Shown: positions 17,396 through 26,657 of the stretch, one piece after another
Position numbering within the stretch: position 1 is the first letter of the stretch
How the letters are laid out: each line of letters begins with the position of its first letter
Notes under the pieces: generated by a model
Told to the model about the DNA's origin: nothing
The model's database searches: none
Seen by the model: the letters and a program-made list of their open reading frames with translations, nothing else
Program-made: the position numbers and the translations under genes
Source of the DNA: Haemophilus parainfluenzae T3T1
GTDB lineage: Bacteria; Pseudomonadota; Gammaproteobacteria; Enterobacterales; Pasteurellaceae
Assembly: GCF_000210895.1 (NCBI RefSeq)
Contig: NC_015964.1
Span: forward strand, 62,001 to 126,000
Direction of reading: 5' to 3'
DNA length: 64,000 nt

Positions 17396-19300
17396 ATGCT
17401 CCCCGAATTCGGATTTCTCTCATTACTCTTTGCCACCACCGCGGCGCTCTTACTTTCCATCGTGCCGCAAATTGGTATTTGGCGAAATAAACCCACTCTA
17501 ACCAATACAGCTTGGGGATTAAGTTATTGCTTCGGTATTTTTACAAGCGTTTCCATCGGCATTCTCGCCTACTCTTTTGCAACAGATGATTTCACATTGG
17601 AATACGTCGCGGCACATTCCAATTCTCAACTACCGACATTTTTTAAAGTTGCCGCTACTTGGGGCGGACATGAAGGCTCCATTTTATTTTGGCTTTTCAC
17701 ATTAAGTCTTTGGTTGGTGGCTTTTGCCTTTTTCTCTCGCAAAAATGACCGCACTTTTTCTGCACAAACCCTTTCTTTGCTCGGTTTAATTTGTCTTGGA
17801 TTTGCTATTTTCATTTTGTTCTACTCTAATCCATTTGGACGTGCTTTTCCTGCCCCTTCGGAAGGGCGAGATCTCAACCCAATGCTGCAAGATATTGGCT
17901 TAATTTTCCATCCGCCACTTTTATATGTCGGTTATGTGGGCTTTGCCGTAAACTTTGCCATGTCCATTTCTGCCTTAATCTTTAATCGTTCTACACAAGC
18001 AATCGCTCGTGCGATGCGAGCTTGGGTTCTCGTTTCTTGGTTATTCTTAACATTAGGGATCGTGCTCGGTGCATGGTGGGCATATTATGAATTAGGTTGG
18101 GGCGGCTGGTGGTTCTGGGACCCAGTAGAAAATGCTTCACTTATGCCATGGTTATTGGGACTCGCACTTTTACACAGTTTGATGGTGACTGAAAAGCAAG
18201 GCATGTTTAGCTACTGGACAACACTCTTTTCCCTACTCGCTTTTGCATTCAGTGTATTAGGCACATTTATTGTCCGTTCAGGCGCATTAACTTCCGTTCA
18301 CGCCTTTGCTTTAGATAGCTCCCGTGGTTATGTGTTATTACTCATTTTCTTCTTACTGACTGTCGGCTCGCTCAGCTTATTTGCGCTACGCACAAATACC
18401 AACGAAAGTGCGGTCAAATTTCCGCTTATTTCTAAAACTGGGGCGATTTTAGGCTTAAACATCGTATTGACCGTGGCCACCGTCAGTACCTTCTTAGGCA
18501 CCTTCTATCCAATGCTATTCCAAGCCATGAATTGGGGCAGTATTTCCGTGGGCGCGCCTTACTTTAATAGTATTTTCTTGCCCTTGCTCACGTTAGTGCT
18601 TTTTGCCATGGCGGGCACACTTTGCTTAAACTGGTTTAAGGCTGATAAGAAACGCTTTTTCAAACGTCTGTTATTACTTATTCCCGCTGCAGTGATGGCT
18701 TATGGCATGATTTGGAATGCGCTGCAAAATGACAGTGCGTTACGTTTCCATTTCTTCGCTTATGTGTTGCTCACCCTCGCTATTTGGGTATTATTCGTCA
18801 CCTTATGGCAAAATTGGGCAAAAGTCAGACTTGCCTATTTCGGGATGATTCTCGCACACTGTGGCGTGGCGATTGCCACAATGGGTGCCGTGATGAGTAG
18901 TTACTTTGGCAGTGAATTAGGTGTTAGACTTGCACCACAACAAAGCCAACAATTAGGTCAATTTGAATTCCACTACGATCGTTTTTCCAATGAAATTGGA
19001 CCAAACTTTACCGCCGAAGTCGCTTTCTTTAACGTGTCAAAACAAGGCAAACCTTACGCTGAAATTGTACCAGAACGCCGTTATTATGATGTTCGCACCA
19101 TGACCATGAGTGAAGTGGGCTTAGATGCAGGCTTTTGGGGTGATTTATATATTGTTATGGGCGATAACTTAGGCAAAGGTGAGTTCACATTCCGCTTGCA
19201 TTATAAACCGCTTATTCGCTGGTTATGGCTCGGAGGCATTTTAATGGCACTTGGCGCATTATGTTCTGCCATCAATTTGAAGAGAAAACGCGATGAATAA
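17396..19300 (+). CDS. nrfE: Cytochrome c haem lyase NrfE (CcmF family)
   Basis: A 634-residue membrane protein that attaches haem to apocytochromes, in this setting probably the unusual CWTCK site of NrfA. The CcmF/NrfE signature is visible: [11 protein letters not shown] near the N-terminus and the tryptophan-rich haem-handling motif [19 protein letters not shown]. About 14-15 hydrophobic helices are present. It overlaps the thioredoxin gene by eight bases. I call it NrfE rather than CcmF because of the nrf context; a general CcmF role cannot be excluded. Uptake sequences lie inside near 17750 and 18406. Confidence 0.88.
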   Translation: MLPEFGFLSLLFATTAALLLSIVPQIGIWRNKPTLTNTAWGLSYCFGIFTSVSIGILAYSFATDDFTLEYVAAHSNSQLPTFFKVAATWGGHEGSILFWLFTLSLWLVAFAFFSRKNDRTFSAQTLSLLGLICLGFAIFILFYSNPFGRAFPAPSEGRDLNPMLQDIGLIFHPPLLYVGYVGFAVNFAMSISALIFNRSTQAIARAMRAWVLVSWLFLTLGIVLGAWWAYYELGWGGWWFWDPVENASLMPWLLGLALLHSLMVTEKQGMFSYWTTLFSLLAFAFSVLGTFIVRSGALTSVHAFALDSSRGYVLLLIFFLLTVGSLSLFALRTNTNESAVKFPLISKTGAILGLNIVLTVATVSTFLGTFYPMLFQAMNWGSISVGAPYFNSIFLPLLTLVLFAMAGTLCLNWFKADKKRFFKRLLLLIPAAVMAYGMIWNALQNDSALRFHFFAYVLLTLAIWVLFVTLWQNWAKVRLAYFGMILAHCGVAIATMGAVMSSYFGSELGVRLAPQQSQQLGQFEFHYDRFSNEIGPNFTAEVAFFNVSKQGKPYAEIVPERRYYDVRTMTMSEVGLDAGFWGDLYIVMGDNLGKGEFTFRLHYKPLIRWLWLGGILMALGALCSAINLKRKRDE

Positions 19301-19823
19301 AAAGTTTATTTTGTTTTTACCACTGATTTTATTATTGAGCGTTTGCTTACTGCTTTTTGTTGGTTTGCATAAAGATCCAAAACAAATTGCCTCTGCACTC
19401 ATTAATAAGCCCGTGCCGGAATTCTATCAAGCAAATTTGCTTGAACCGAGTCAAATCGTCAGCCCAAGAGATTTCCCAAAGAAACCTTTCCTGCTTAATG
19501 TGTGGGGAAGTTGGTGTGGCTATTGCCAACAAGAACACCCTCTCTTGATGGAAATTTCAAAAGAAGTCCCCATTGTTGGAATCGACTATCGTGACAAACC
19601 ACAAAACGGTATTGCGATGCTAGAACGCATGGGCAATCCATTTATACTCACGATTGACGATAACCGTGGTGAGTTTGCGATGCAATTAGGCGTAGATGGT
19701 GCACCAGAGACCTATATTGTCGATGAACACGGCATGATCCGTTATCGTCATTCAGGGTATATGGATCGTGAAACGTGGCTCACTGAGATCAAACCAAAAC
19801 TTGATGAATTAACTAAAAAGTAA
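19293..19823 (+). CDS. DsbE/CcmG-like membrane-anchored thiol-disulfide oxidoreductase
   Basis: A 176-residue thioredoxin-fold protein with one N-terminal membrane anchor ([20 protein letters not shown]) and the active site WCGYC in [14 protein letters not shown]. The family motif [13 protein letters not shown] precedes a conserved cis-proline region. It keeps apocytochrome cysteines reduced for haem attachment. It overlaps nrfE and abuts the nrfF-nrfG fusion, so it belongs to the same maturation unit and may serve NrfA specifically. Confidence 0.92.
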   Translation: MNKKFILFLPLILLLSVCLLLFVGLHKDPKQIASALINKPVPEFYQANLLEPSQIVSPRDFPKKPFLLNVWGSWCGYCQQEHPLLMEISKEVPIVGIDYRDKPQNGIAMLERMGNPFILTIDDNRGEFAMQLGVDGAPETYIVDEHGMIRYRHSGYMDRETWLTEIKPKLDELTKK

Positions 19824-19824
19824 A

Positions 19825-20880
19825 ATGAAAAAATTAACCCGATTTCTGACCGCACTTTTACTTACTTTCGCCCTTTTTGCTCACGCAGAAATGGTGGATA
19901 CCTATGCGTTTAAAAACCAAGCCGATCGTACTCGAGCTGTTGAACTGGCAAAATCTTTACGTTGCCCACAATGTCAGAATCAGAACTTAGTTGAGTCCAA
20001 TTCGCCGATTGCTTATGACTTACGTATTGAAGTCTATAAAATGGTGGATGAAGGAAAAACGAATCAGCAAATTATCGACACCATGACTGCACGTTTCGGT
20101 AATTTCGTGAACTATAAGCCCCCTTTCCAATGGAATACTGCACTACTCTGGCTATTGCCTATTTTGCTATTAATTGGTGCTTTTGCGTTAATTTTGTTTT
20201 CCACTAAAAAATCAGAAGACGCCCCTAAACCACTTGAAAATCAAACTCATACAGCGCCTAAAGAAGAAAAAAGTGCGGTCAAATTTGAAACAAAATCCGC
20301 CATTTGGGTCTTTGCAATCTTATTGCTTCTTCCTTTAAGTTATTACTTCTCCCTTGATCGTTTTGAGCGTGTTCAGCAAGGTGAAAAAGAGATGATTGAG
20401 CTTGCCAACAAAAAAGTAGATACATCAATGGTGCACCAAAAAGAAGATATGGTGCTCAAAATTCAAAATAAAATTCGAGAAGATGTGAATAATCCTGAAC
20501 TTTGGGCCCAGCTAGGTGATGCTTATATGCAAAATGATGAATTTGATCATGCGCTCATCGCCTATAGCAATGCAGAAAAAATTTCAGGCACAACACCCGC
20601 TATTTTAGGTCTCAAAGCGACCGCTCTTTATTATCAAGCCGGCCAAAATATCACACCACAAATCCAGCAAATAATGGATGAAGCGTTAAAACAAGATAAA
20701 CATGAAATCTCGGTAATCACATTATTGGCGACTGAAGCTTTTAAAAATCATGAAGCTGAAAAAGCCAAAGCTTATTGGCAGCAATTATTAGATTCAGGTA
20801 ATGCTGCCGTGGATCGTCGTACTGTCATCCAACGAATCAAAATGATAGACTATTTTGAAAAAGGACAAACCTCACAATAA
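19825..20880 (+). CDS. nrfF: Fused NrfF-NrfG cytochrome c maturation protein (CcmH plus TPR domain)
   Basis: A 351-residue two-part protein. Residues 1-130 are NrfF/CcmH-like: signal peptide ending FAHAEM, the thiol motif RCPQCQNQN, and a transmembrane anchor (LLWLLPILLLIGAFALILF). A second membrane segment (IWVFAILLLLPLSYYF) leads into a tetratricopeptide region with NPELWAQLGDAYMQNDEFDHALIAY, matching NrfG/CcmI. In E. coli nrfF and nrfG are separate genes. The signal peptide core LTALLL is encoded by an uptake sequence, and a second uptake sequence (20271-20279) lies in the linker. Confidence 0.9.
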   Translation: MKKLTRFLTALLLTFALFAHAEMVDTYAFKNQADRTRAVELAKSLRCPQCQNQNLVESNSPIAYDLRIEVYKMVDEGKTNQQIIDTMTARFGNFVNYKPPFQWNTALLWLLPILLLIGAFALILFSTKKSEDAPKPLENQTHTAPKEEKSAVKFETKSAIWVFAILLLLPLSYYFSLDRFERVQQGEKEMIELANKKVDTSMVHQKEDMVLKIQNKIREDVNNPELWAQLGDAYMQNDEFDHALIAYSNAEKISGTTPAILGLKATALYYQAGQNITPQIQQIMDEALKQDKHEISVITLLATEAFKNHEAEKAKAYWQQLLDSGNAAVDRRTVIQRIKMIDYFEKGQTSQ

Positions 20881-20883
20881 GCT

Positions 20884-22086
20884 ATGTCTCATTATTCAGA
20901 AAATATCATCATTGGAGCCGGTGCTGCTGGCTTATTTTGTGCCGCACAGTTAGGAAAGCTGGGCAAACAAGCCACCATTTTTGATAACGGTAAGAAAATT
21001 GGCCGAAAAATTTTAATGTCTGGCGGCGGATTCTGTAATTTCACCAATATGGAAATTACGTCTGGCCGTTATATCAGCCAGAACAAACACTTCGTCAAAT
21101 CCGCCTTAAAACGTTATACACAATGGGATTTTATTGCTTTAGTCTATGAGTACGGCATTCCTTACCACGAAAAAGAATTAGGTCAGTTATTTTGTGATAA
21201 CGGTGCAGAAGATATCGTGAAGATGCTCGGAAAAGAATGTGACAAATATGGTGTTAGCATTCAACTACGCAGCGAAGTGAGCGATGTCGAAGCCGTTGAA
21301 AACAATCCTAAAGTGCGGTTCAAATTAAAGGTAAATGCAGTTGAATGGCAATGCCAGAATTTAATTATCGCCACAGGTGGGCTCTCCATGCCCGGTTTAG
21401 GTGCTTCGCCTTTTGGCTATCAAATTGCAGAACAGTTTGGATTAAATGTAATTCCTCCGCGTGCAAGCCTTGTACCGTTCACATGGCGAGAAAGTGACAA
21501 ATTCTACTCTGCACTCTCTGGCGTTTCATTAGATGTGGCGGCGACGAATCAACACAAAACCTTTACTCATCAAATGCTATTTACCCATCGTGGTTTATCT
21601 GGCCCAGCCATTTTGCAAATCTCCAATTATTGGCAACCTGGTGAAAGCATTCATTTAGATTTATTGCCTTATAACGATATTCGTCATCACCTAGATGAGA
21701 TGCGTCAATCTTCGCCGAAATTGCAGCTTAAAACCGTATTAAGTCGCTTATTACCGAAAAAATTAGTCGAGCTTTGGTTAGAACAAGGCTTGATTCAAGA
21801 TGAAGTGATTGCAAACTTAAGTAAAGTGCGATTAGAAAATTTAGAGAATTTAATCCACAATTGGCAATTCATTCCTAATGGCACTGAAGGCTACCGCACG
21901 GCTGAAGTCACAATGGGTGGAGTTGATACTCATGAGATTTCATCTAAAACCATGGAAGCCACAAAGATTAAAGGTCTCTATTTTATCGGTGAAGTGCTCG
22001 ATGTTGTCGGCTGGTTAGGCGGTTATAACTTCCAATGGGCATGGAGTTCTGCTGCCGTTTGTGCAATGGGGATTGCTGAAAGTTAA
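20884..22086 (+). CDS. HI0933/YhiN family flavoprotein
   Basis: A 400-residue FAD-dependent enzyme of unknown substrate. The N-terminal Rossmann motif is IIIGAGAAGLFCAAQLGKLG, followed by GRKILMSGGGFCNFTN. The central region has ATGGLSMPGLGASPFGY. The C-terminal FAD motif is GLYFIGEVLDVVGWLGGYNF followed by AWSSAAVCAMG. It begins three bases after the fused nrf gene and is probably co-transcribed with it. I recall the same neighbourhood (the haem lyase genes next to HI0933) in H. influenzae. No role in nitrite metabolism is demonstrated. Confidence 0.9.
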   Translation: MSHYSENIIIGAGAAGLFCAAQLGKLGKQATIFDNGKKIGRKILMSGGGFCNFTNMEITSGRYISQNKHFVKSALKRYTQWDFIALVYEYGIPYHEKELGQLFCDNGAEDIVKMLGKECDKYGVSIQLRSEVSDVEAVENNPKVRFKLKVNAVEWQCQNLIIATGGLSMPGLGASPFGYQIAEQFGLNVIPPRASLVPFTWRESDKFYSALSGVSLDVAATNQHKTFTHQMLFTHRGLSGPAILQISNYWQPGESIHLDLLPYNDIRHHLDEMRQSSPKLQLKTVLSRLLPKKLVELWLEQGLIQDEVIANLSKVRLENLENLIHNWQFIPNGTEGYRTAEVTMGGVDTHEISSKTMEATKIKGLYFIGEVLDVVGWLGGYNFQWAWSSAAVCAMGIAES

Positions 22087-22111
22087 GCCCCTTTCTACAT
22101 TTAAAAGACAC

Positions 22112-22140
22112 AAAGCTGATGTTCACGCATCAGCTTTTCT
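22112..22140. terminator. Terminator between the flavoprotein and menH
   Basis: AAGCTGATG-TTCAC-GCATCAGCTT followed by TTTCT lies between two convergent genes. Confidence 0.7.
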
Positions 22141-22152
22141 ATTGTTTAAGAC

Positions 22153-22896
22153 TTAAGAATTAGCGATTTTTAAAACGATATCTTCAATTTTTTTTGCAAA
22201 ATATGTCGGGTTTTCTAAATGTGCATTATGACCAGCATCAGGAATAAGCGTTAAATTGAGTTGATTGGCTTCAGCCATTTGACGAAACTTCTGATCTCGC
22301 TCACCACAAAAATAAAAAAATGGCAGTAAACTTGACCGCACTTTCTCTCGAAAATCAGGCTGTTTGGCAAGGCTAGTTGCCAATAACATATTGCCTATAT
22401 TAGGCCCCAAATTGGCTTTTCGCTTTTCAATTAATGACTTACGTTGCGGTCCATTTAAATGAGAAAACACAGGCTGTTGATACCAATCATCTAGCACTGT
22501 TTCAAGCTTTTCATCGAAAAACCGCTCAGCCCACATTTTGTCATTAACTAAACGGCTTTGTTTTTCTTGCTCAGACTGTAAACCTAAATTCGCGCCTTCT
22601 AAAATCACCGCTTGTAAATTGCCTCTTTGCACTTGAGCCTGCAATGCATAATATTGTGCAATTCGCCCACCAAGTGAATAACCGATAAGAATATAAGGTT
22701 CATCTTTTATGAGGCTTTGTATTTGGCTTTCAAGAAATTGAGCCGTTTGCTCAAAATCTTCAACCGCTACAGCTTTATTCTCTCCATGAAACGGTAAATC
22801 GAGAGAGAGACAACGAAAGTGCGGTAGATTTTCGATGACTTTTTGCCAGTCTGATTTTGTACCAAGTAAGCCGTGGAGGAAGATAAGATTGGTCAT
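22153..22896 (-). CDS. menH: SHCHC synthase MenH (alpha/beta hydrolase)
   Basis: It eliminates pyruvate from SEPHCHC in menaquinone synthesis. The 247-residue protein starts MTNLIFLHGLLGTKSDWQ. The nucleophile elbow is GYSLGG and the catalytic histidine is in DAGHNAHLENP. A start six residues upstream is open but would place extra residues before the first beta strand. Neither start has a clear ribosome-binding site. Two uptake sequences lie inside (near 22337 and 22817). It is the last gene of the men cluster, separated from menD by a lipoprotein gene. Confidence 0.9.
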   Translation of the reverse strand: MTNLIFLHGLLGTKSDWQKVIENLPHFRCLSLDLPFHGENKAVAVEDFEQTAQFLESQIQSLIKDEPYILIGYSLGGRIAQYYALQAQVQRGNLQAVILEGANLGLQSEQEKQSRLVNDKMWAERFFDEKLETVLDDWYQQPVFSHLNGPQRKSLIEKRKANLGPNIGNMLLATSLAKQPDFREKVRSSLLPFFYFCGERDQKFRQMAEANQLNLTLIPDAGHNAHLENPTYFAKKIEDIVLKIANS

Positions 22897-22962
22897 GATT
22901 TGTACGGAATACATAAAATTTAGGTCGGGTTGAGCCCGACCATATAGTAAAATGCATTAATC

Positions 22963-23460
22963 CTATGGCTTATCAATAATATCCACGTCTGAGAAGGTCT
23001 CGTTATATATAACGATATCATTTGGATCACTGCAACCCTCAATCAAACCATATTCACTTGAATTCACAATTTTTCCATCACGGAAATAAAAAATGTGTTC
23101 TTGCCAGCCTGTATAGCCACCATAGCTATTTTTCGCATTTACTCTGGCACAAACAATGTAGTATTTTAAGAAAACAGCTGGATTATAAGTATCTGTTTCT
23201 GCGTTATAGCGTCTGCTTGTAATTCGTAAGAATTTTTTTGGTTTACTAAAGCCATCAAGCATTAAAGAATTAGGATCAATTAAAGTACGAGTTAAATGCT
23301 GGCGAATGGCTTTTTCGTAATTTTTCGGATAGCTACCATAATCCATATTACGCACATCATTCATGGTGATTTTGGTGCTTTCCTCATAAGCGATACAACC
23401 CGTTAATAGGCTCGTTACTAATGCAGCAAAAATTGCTTTGTAAGCATGTTTCTTAAGCAT
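22963..23460 (-). CDS. Uncharacterised lipoprotein within the men cluster
   Basis: A 165-residue predicted lipoprotein. MLKKHAYKAIFAALVTSLLT is followed by GC, a good lipobox (LLTGC) with Cys about residue 22. The start at 23460 is preferred because AAGGAG sits six bases upstream; an ATG two codons earlier touches that ribosome-binding site. The mature part has the sequence YGSYPKNYEKAIRQHLTRTL, DPNSLMLDGFSKPKK and YGGYTGWQEHIFYF. I know of no function; it resembles small lipoproteins with a DPxS/YGGYTGW pattern. It sits between menD and menH in the same direction. Confidence 0.8.
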   Translation of the reverse strand: MLKKHAYKAIFAALVTSLLTGCIAYEESTKITMNDVRNMDYGSYPKNYEKAIRQHLTRTLIDPNSLMLDGFSKPKKFLRITSRRYNAETDTYNPAVFLKYYIVCARVNAKNSYGGYTGWQEHIFYFRDGKIVNSSEYGLIEGCSDPNDIVIYNETFSDVDIIDKP

Positions 23461-23510
23461 ACTCATCTCCTTTATTTATAAATGAATTTTAGTTAGCATA
23501 AAAGTGCTAA

Positions 23511-25217
23511 CTACTCCCCTATCACAGCATGACTAATTTGATCAATCAAACGTTTGTAAGTTGCACTGCCATCGCTAGGGTTCGTTTTGATTTCAATTAA
23601 GGTTGCACGGCGACGTGTGTAAGCCTGTTTCAACACCGCGCTTAAATCCGCCCAAGTGTAAGGTAAAGCGTATTTTAAGCCAAACATATTCGCAATTTGT
23701 GAGAAATCACCATTATGTGGCAAGCGATAGAACTGCTCTTTTACCTCTTCATCAACCGGCAACATATCAAAGATCGCACCACCATTATTGTTGATCACAA
23801 AAATAATGGTTGGTTGAGTGACATTCTTAAATAATGCTAGAGAGTTTAAATCATAAAGCGTGGACGTATCGCCAATCATCGCCACTACAGGTTGATTCGA
23901 ACCAATACCAATACCTGCAGCGGTCGCCAATAAACCATCAATTCCGCTTGCACCACGGTTGGTGAAAATTGGATAACCTTCTGGCAATTTCGTTAACGCA
24001 TCAACCAAGCGCACAAAAAGGCTATTTCCTAAGAACAAAATACCGTTGTAAGGTAATACACGCTCAATATGATGTGCTAATGAGGCTTCATTAAGATTGC
24101 CGCCGACTTGTTGCTCGATAAAAGTTGCACAGAATTTTGAAAGCGCAAGCGGTTCGAGCAACCAAGGTTTTTGACGCAATGGCGGATGTGCACGCAACCA
24201 ATGATGTGCTTTTGCATTAAAGCGAGTTTGGGTATGGTGGCTTGGATCAACTGCATTTTGACTTTGCTCTACTACCCAAAATTCGCCTTGGAATTCCGCT
24301 AAGAATTGGTTAATACGTTTACTGATAAAACGAGAACCAAATTGGATTACGATATCTGCTTGAAGCAATTTTTGCTTCACGGTTTGATTTGCTAGCCAAA
24401 TATCCGCATAAGGGGTGAGTGGCTCGACACCAGATTGAATATCCGTCAGCAAAATCCAGCCCATGGTATTTGCCCACGAGTTAATCCCCATTGCCTGTTC
24501 AGGCGTCAGTTGCCCCGCGACAATCACACCGCGTTTCGTACGCCAGCTATCCCAATTCTCGTGCATAAGCACTTCTTGTTGTAGTGGTTGATGATCAACC
24601 CAATTTTTAGGCTGGCTTAACCAACGTTGAATTGGCATTAACCACGGATGGGTGTCAATTTCTTGCTCTTGTGCATTATAAAGTGGCTCAGCAAAAGGCA
24701 CATTGATATGCACTACGCCTGGTTGTTGTTTTTGTTTATAGCAAGCTTGTTCTAACGTAGAAATTAACCATTTCGCCGCATAATCGGCTTGAGGTTTCGG
24801 TAGATTGACACTTGCAACGGGGTAATCGGCAAACATATTTTGTTGCACGATAGCTTGATTCGCACCACATTCCCATAATTCAGGTGGACGATCAGCGGTA
24901 AGAATAATTAAATTCACGCCTGTTTGGCGAGCTTCTATAATCGCTGGATATAAATTTGCTGCCGCAGTGCCTGAGGTGACAATCACAGCAACAGGCGCTT
25001 GCGTAGATTTCGCAATACCCAAGGCAAAAAAGCCCAAGCCTCGCTCATCAAAGTGACTATGGCACGTTGCTCGAGAGGCATTTTGTAAACGCACAGCTTC
25101 TAGCGTTAAAGGTGTTGAGCGTGAACCTGGCGCAATACAAAAGTGACTGACCCCTTGGCGAACCAAGGTTTCTAAGATCACCTTTGACCAACAACGATTA
25201 AATACGCTTACAGACAT
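23511..25217 (-). CDS. menD: SEPHCHC synthase MenD
   Basis: A thiamine-diphosphate enzyme that joins 2-oxoglutarate to isochorismate, the first committed menaquinone step. The 568-residue length is typical. The N-terminal motif FCIAPGSRSTPL and HSHFDERGLGFFALG are diagnostic. The ThDP/metal-binding segment is MIGDTSTLYDLNSLAL with NNNGGAIFDMLP. It starts five bases after the menF stop codon, so the two are certainly co-transcribed. Confidence 0.97.
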   Translation of the reverse strand: MSVSVFNRCWSKVILETLVRQGVSHFCIAPGSRSTPLTLEAVRLQNASRATCHSHFDERGLGFFALGIAKSTQAPVAVIVTSGTAAANLYPAIIEARQTGVNLIILTADRPPELWECGANQAIVQQNMFADYPVASVNLPKPQADYAAKWLISTLEQACYKQKQQPGVVHINVPFAEPLYNAQEQEIDTHPWLMPIQRWLSQPKNWVDHQPLQQEVLMHENWDSWRTKRGVIVAGQLTPEQAMGINSWANTMGWILLTDIQSGVEPLTPYADIWLANQTVKQKLLQADIVIQFGSRFISKRINQFLAEFQGEFWVVEQSQNAVDPSHHTQTRFNAKAHHWLRAHPPLRQKPWLLEPLALSKFCATFIEQQVGGNLNEASLAHHIERVLPYNGILFLGNSLFVRLVDALTKLPEGYPIFTNRGASGIDGLLATAAGIGIGSNQPVVAMIGDTSTLYDLNSLALFKNVTQPTIIFVINNNGGAIFDMLPVDEEVKEQFYRLPHNGDFSQIANMFGLKYALPYTWADLSAVLKQAYTRRRATLIEIKTNPSDGSATYKRLIDQISHAVIGE

Positions 25218-25222
25218 TCTTC

Positions 25223-26503
25223 TTATTCTCCGTTATTCTCTGCAAACAGGGAAATGAGCCCTGCCGCTTTACGTTCAATTTCCAACCACTCTTCTACAGG
25301 TTGTGAGCCTTCCACAATACCGGCTCCAGCAAATACACGCACTTGGTTTTCTTCAATAAAAGCCGAACGAATAGTAACACAAAATTCTGAGAGATTTTGG
25401 CTCATCACGCCTAATGTTCCGGCATACCAACTACGATCAAAGGTTTCTATTTCAGCTAAAGCTTTCTTCGCTTGTTGCTGTGGTAAACCTGATACCGCTG
25501 CGGTTGGATGAATCGCCTTCAGTAAATCGGCATCCGTACAAAGTGCGGTTAATTTTGCTTGCATTTTTCGAATCAAATGCTGCACTTTTCGTAATGGCTT
25601 TAATGCGACATCATCAACGGTAATTTGTTCCACTAAGTGACTGATATTTTGTGAAATATCTTTAACTACTAACCAATTTTCATTGAGGTTTTTTTCATCA
25701 TTTAACAGCCAATTCGCACGTTCATCATTTTCACTTGGATTATCACTAACAGGCGCAGTCCCCGCAAGCGCTTCCGTAAATAACTGACGATCATCTCGCG
25801 CAAACAAACGTTCAGGCGTCGAACCTACAAAACAGTTTTCAGCATTATCTGCCCATAAAAAATGGTAACAACCACTATTTTTTGCTTGGCTTGCGGCAAG
25901 AAAATCTTTTCCGTTTAACTTACTCTGAAGACCAAACACGGTTTCATTTGCTAACACAAGCTTGGTTAATTCACCTTGTCGAATGCGAGCGAGTGCTTGA
26001 TTGACCCAGTCGCACCACGTTTCTTGGTTTGCTTTTGGCACCATGCTTTCGATGGTTAATTGATTAAGTGATAAAAGTGCGGTCGTTTTTTCGAATGAAT
26101 TCAATACCGCTTTTGCCAGATTAAGCTCATTTGTTTCAACAAAAACTGAAATCTCCGTCTCTCCATGTTGTTGTTCAATTAAAACTTGAGGCAAAATAAA
26201 CTGGCTTTCACCTTGAAACTGTAAACCACCCACTAAAGGGAAATCGTGTTCTTGGATAAATTGCTGTGCCAAATTTACATCTGAAAATGACCGCACTTTA
26301 CCCATGGCTGCGACGGTTTTAGCTTCATCACGAAAACGCAAATAAAATTGCGGATAGACTGACTGCCCTTTCATCCACGCCAAAAGATCAACATCCGATT
26401 CCACCTTCGTTTGAAGATGTACAATAGATGCTTGCAGATCCGTTGTCGCCAAAGTTTCAAATTGGCGAATTAGCGCAGATTTAGCTTGTTCTAAAGGGCC
26501 CAT
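25223..26503 (-). CDS. menF: Isochorismate synthase MenF
   Basis: It converts chorismate to isochorismate for menaquinone. The 426-residue form starts at ATG 26503 (MGPLEQAKSALIRQFE). A start 20 residues upstream (26563) would translate through an uptake sequence and a hydrophobic stretch foreign to the family, so it is not favoured. Chorismate-binding motifs include KLVLANETVF, FVGSTPERLFARDD, TEALAGTAP, HPTAAVSGLPQ and WYAGTLGVMS. No strong ribosome-binding site is seen. Uptake sequences lie inside near 25541, 26069 and 26293. Confidence 0.93.
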   Translation of the reverse strand: MGPLEQAKSALIRQFETLATTDLQASIVHLQTKVESDVDLLAWMKGQSVYPQFYLRFRDEAKTVAAMGKVRSFSDVNLAQQFIQEHDFPLVGGLQFQGESQFILPQVLIEQQHGETEISVFVETNELNLAKAVLNSFEKTTALLSLNQLTIESMVPKANQETWCDWVNQALARIRQGELTKLVLANETVFGLQSKLNGKDFLAASQAKNSGCYHFLWADNAENCFVGSTPERLFARDDRQLFTEALAGTAPVSDNPSENDERANWLLNDEKNLNENWLVVKDISQNISHLVEQITVDDVALKPLRKVQHLIRKMQAKLTALCTDADLLKAIHPTAAVSGLPQQQAKKALAEIETFDRSWYAGTLGVMSQNLSEFCVTIRSAFIEENQVRVFAGAGIVEGSQPVEEWLEIERKAAGLISLFAENNGE

Positions 26504-26657
26504 GAAAAATAATAAAATACACAAAAAATTAGCCCATATTCTACCGCACTTTAATACTTTCAAAAAATTTTTTTATTAAATCTTTTCAAGATAAGAATTT
26601 AAGCGTAAATTAGACGTAATTTTTGAATGAAAATCTAATTATCATAGGATGTTATTA

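Noticed and set aside
22798-22810. Short GA dinucleotide run inside menH as a phase-variation tract
   Set aside because: Only about five units, which is too short to be a convincing slippage tract, and menH is not a typical contingency gene.
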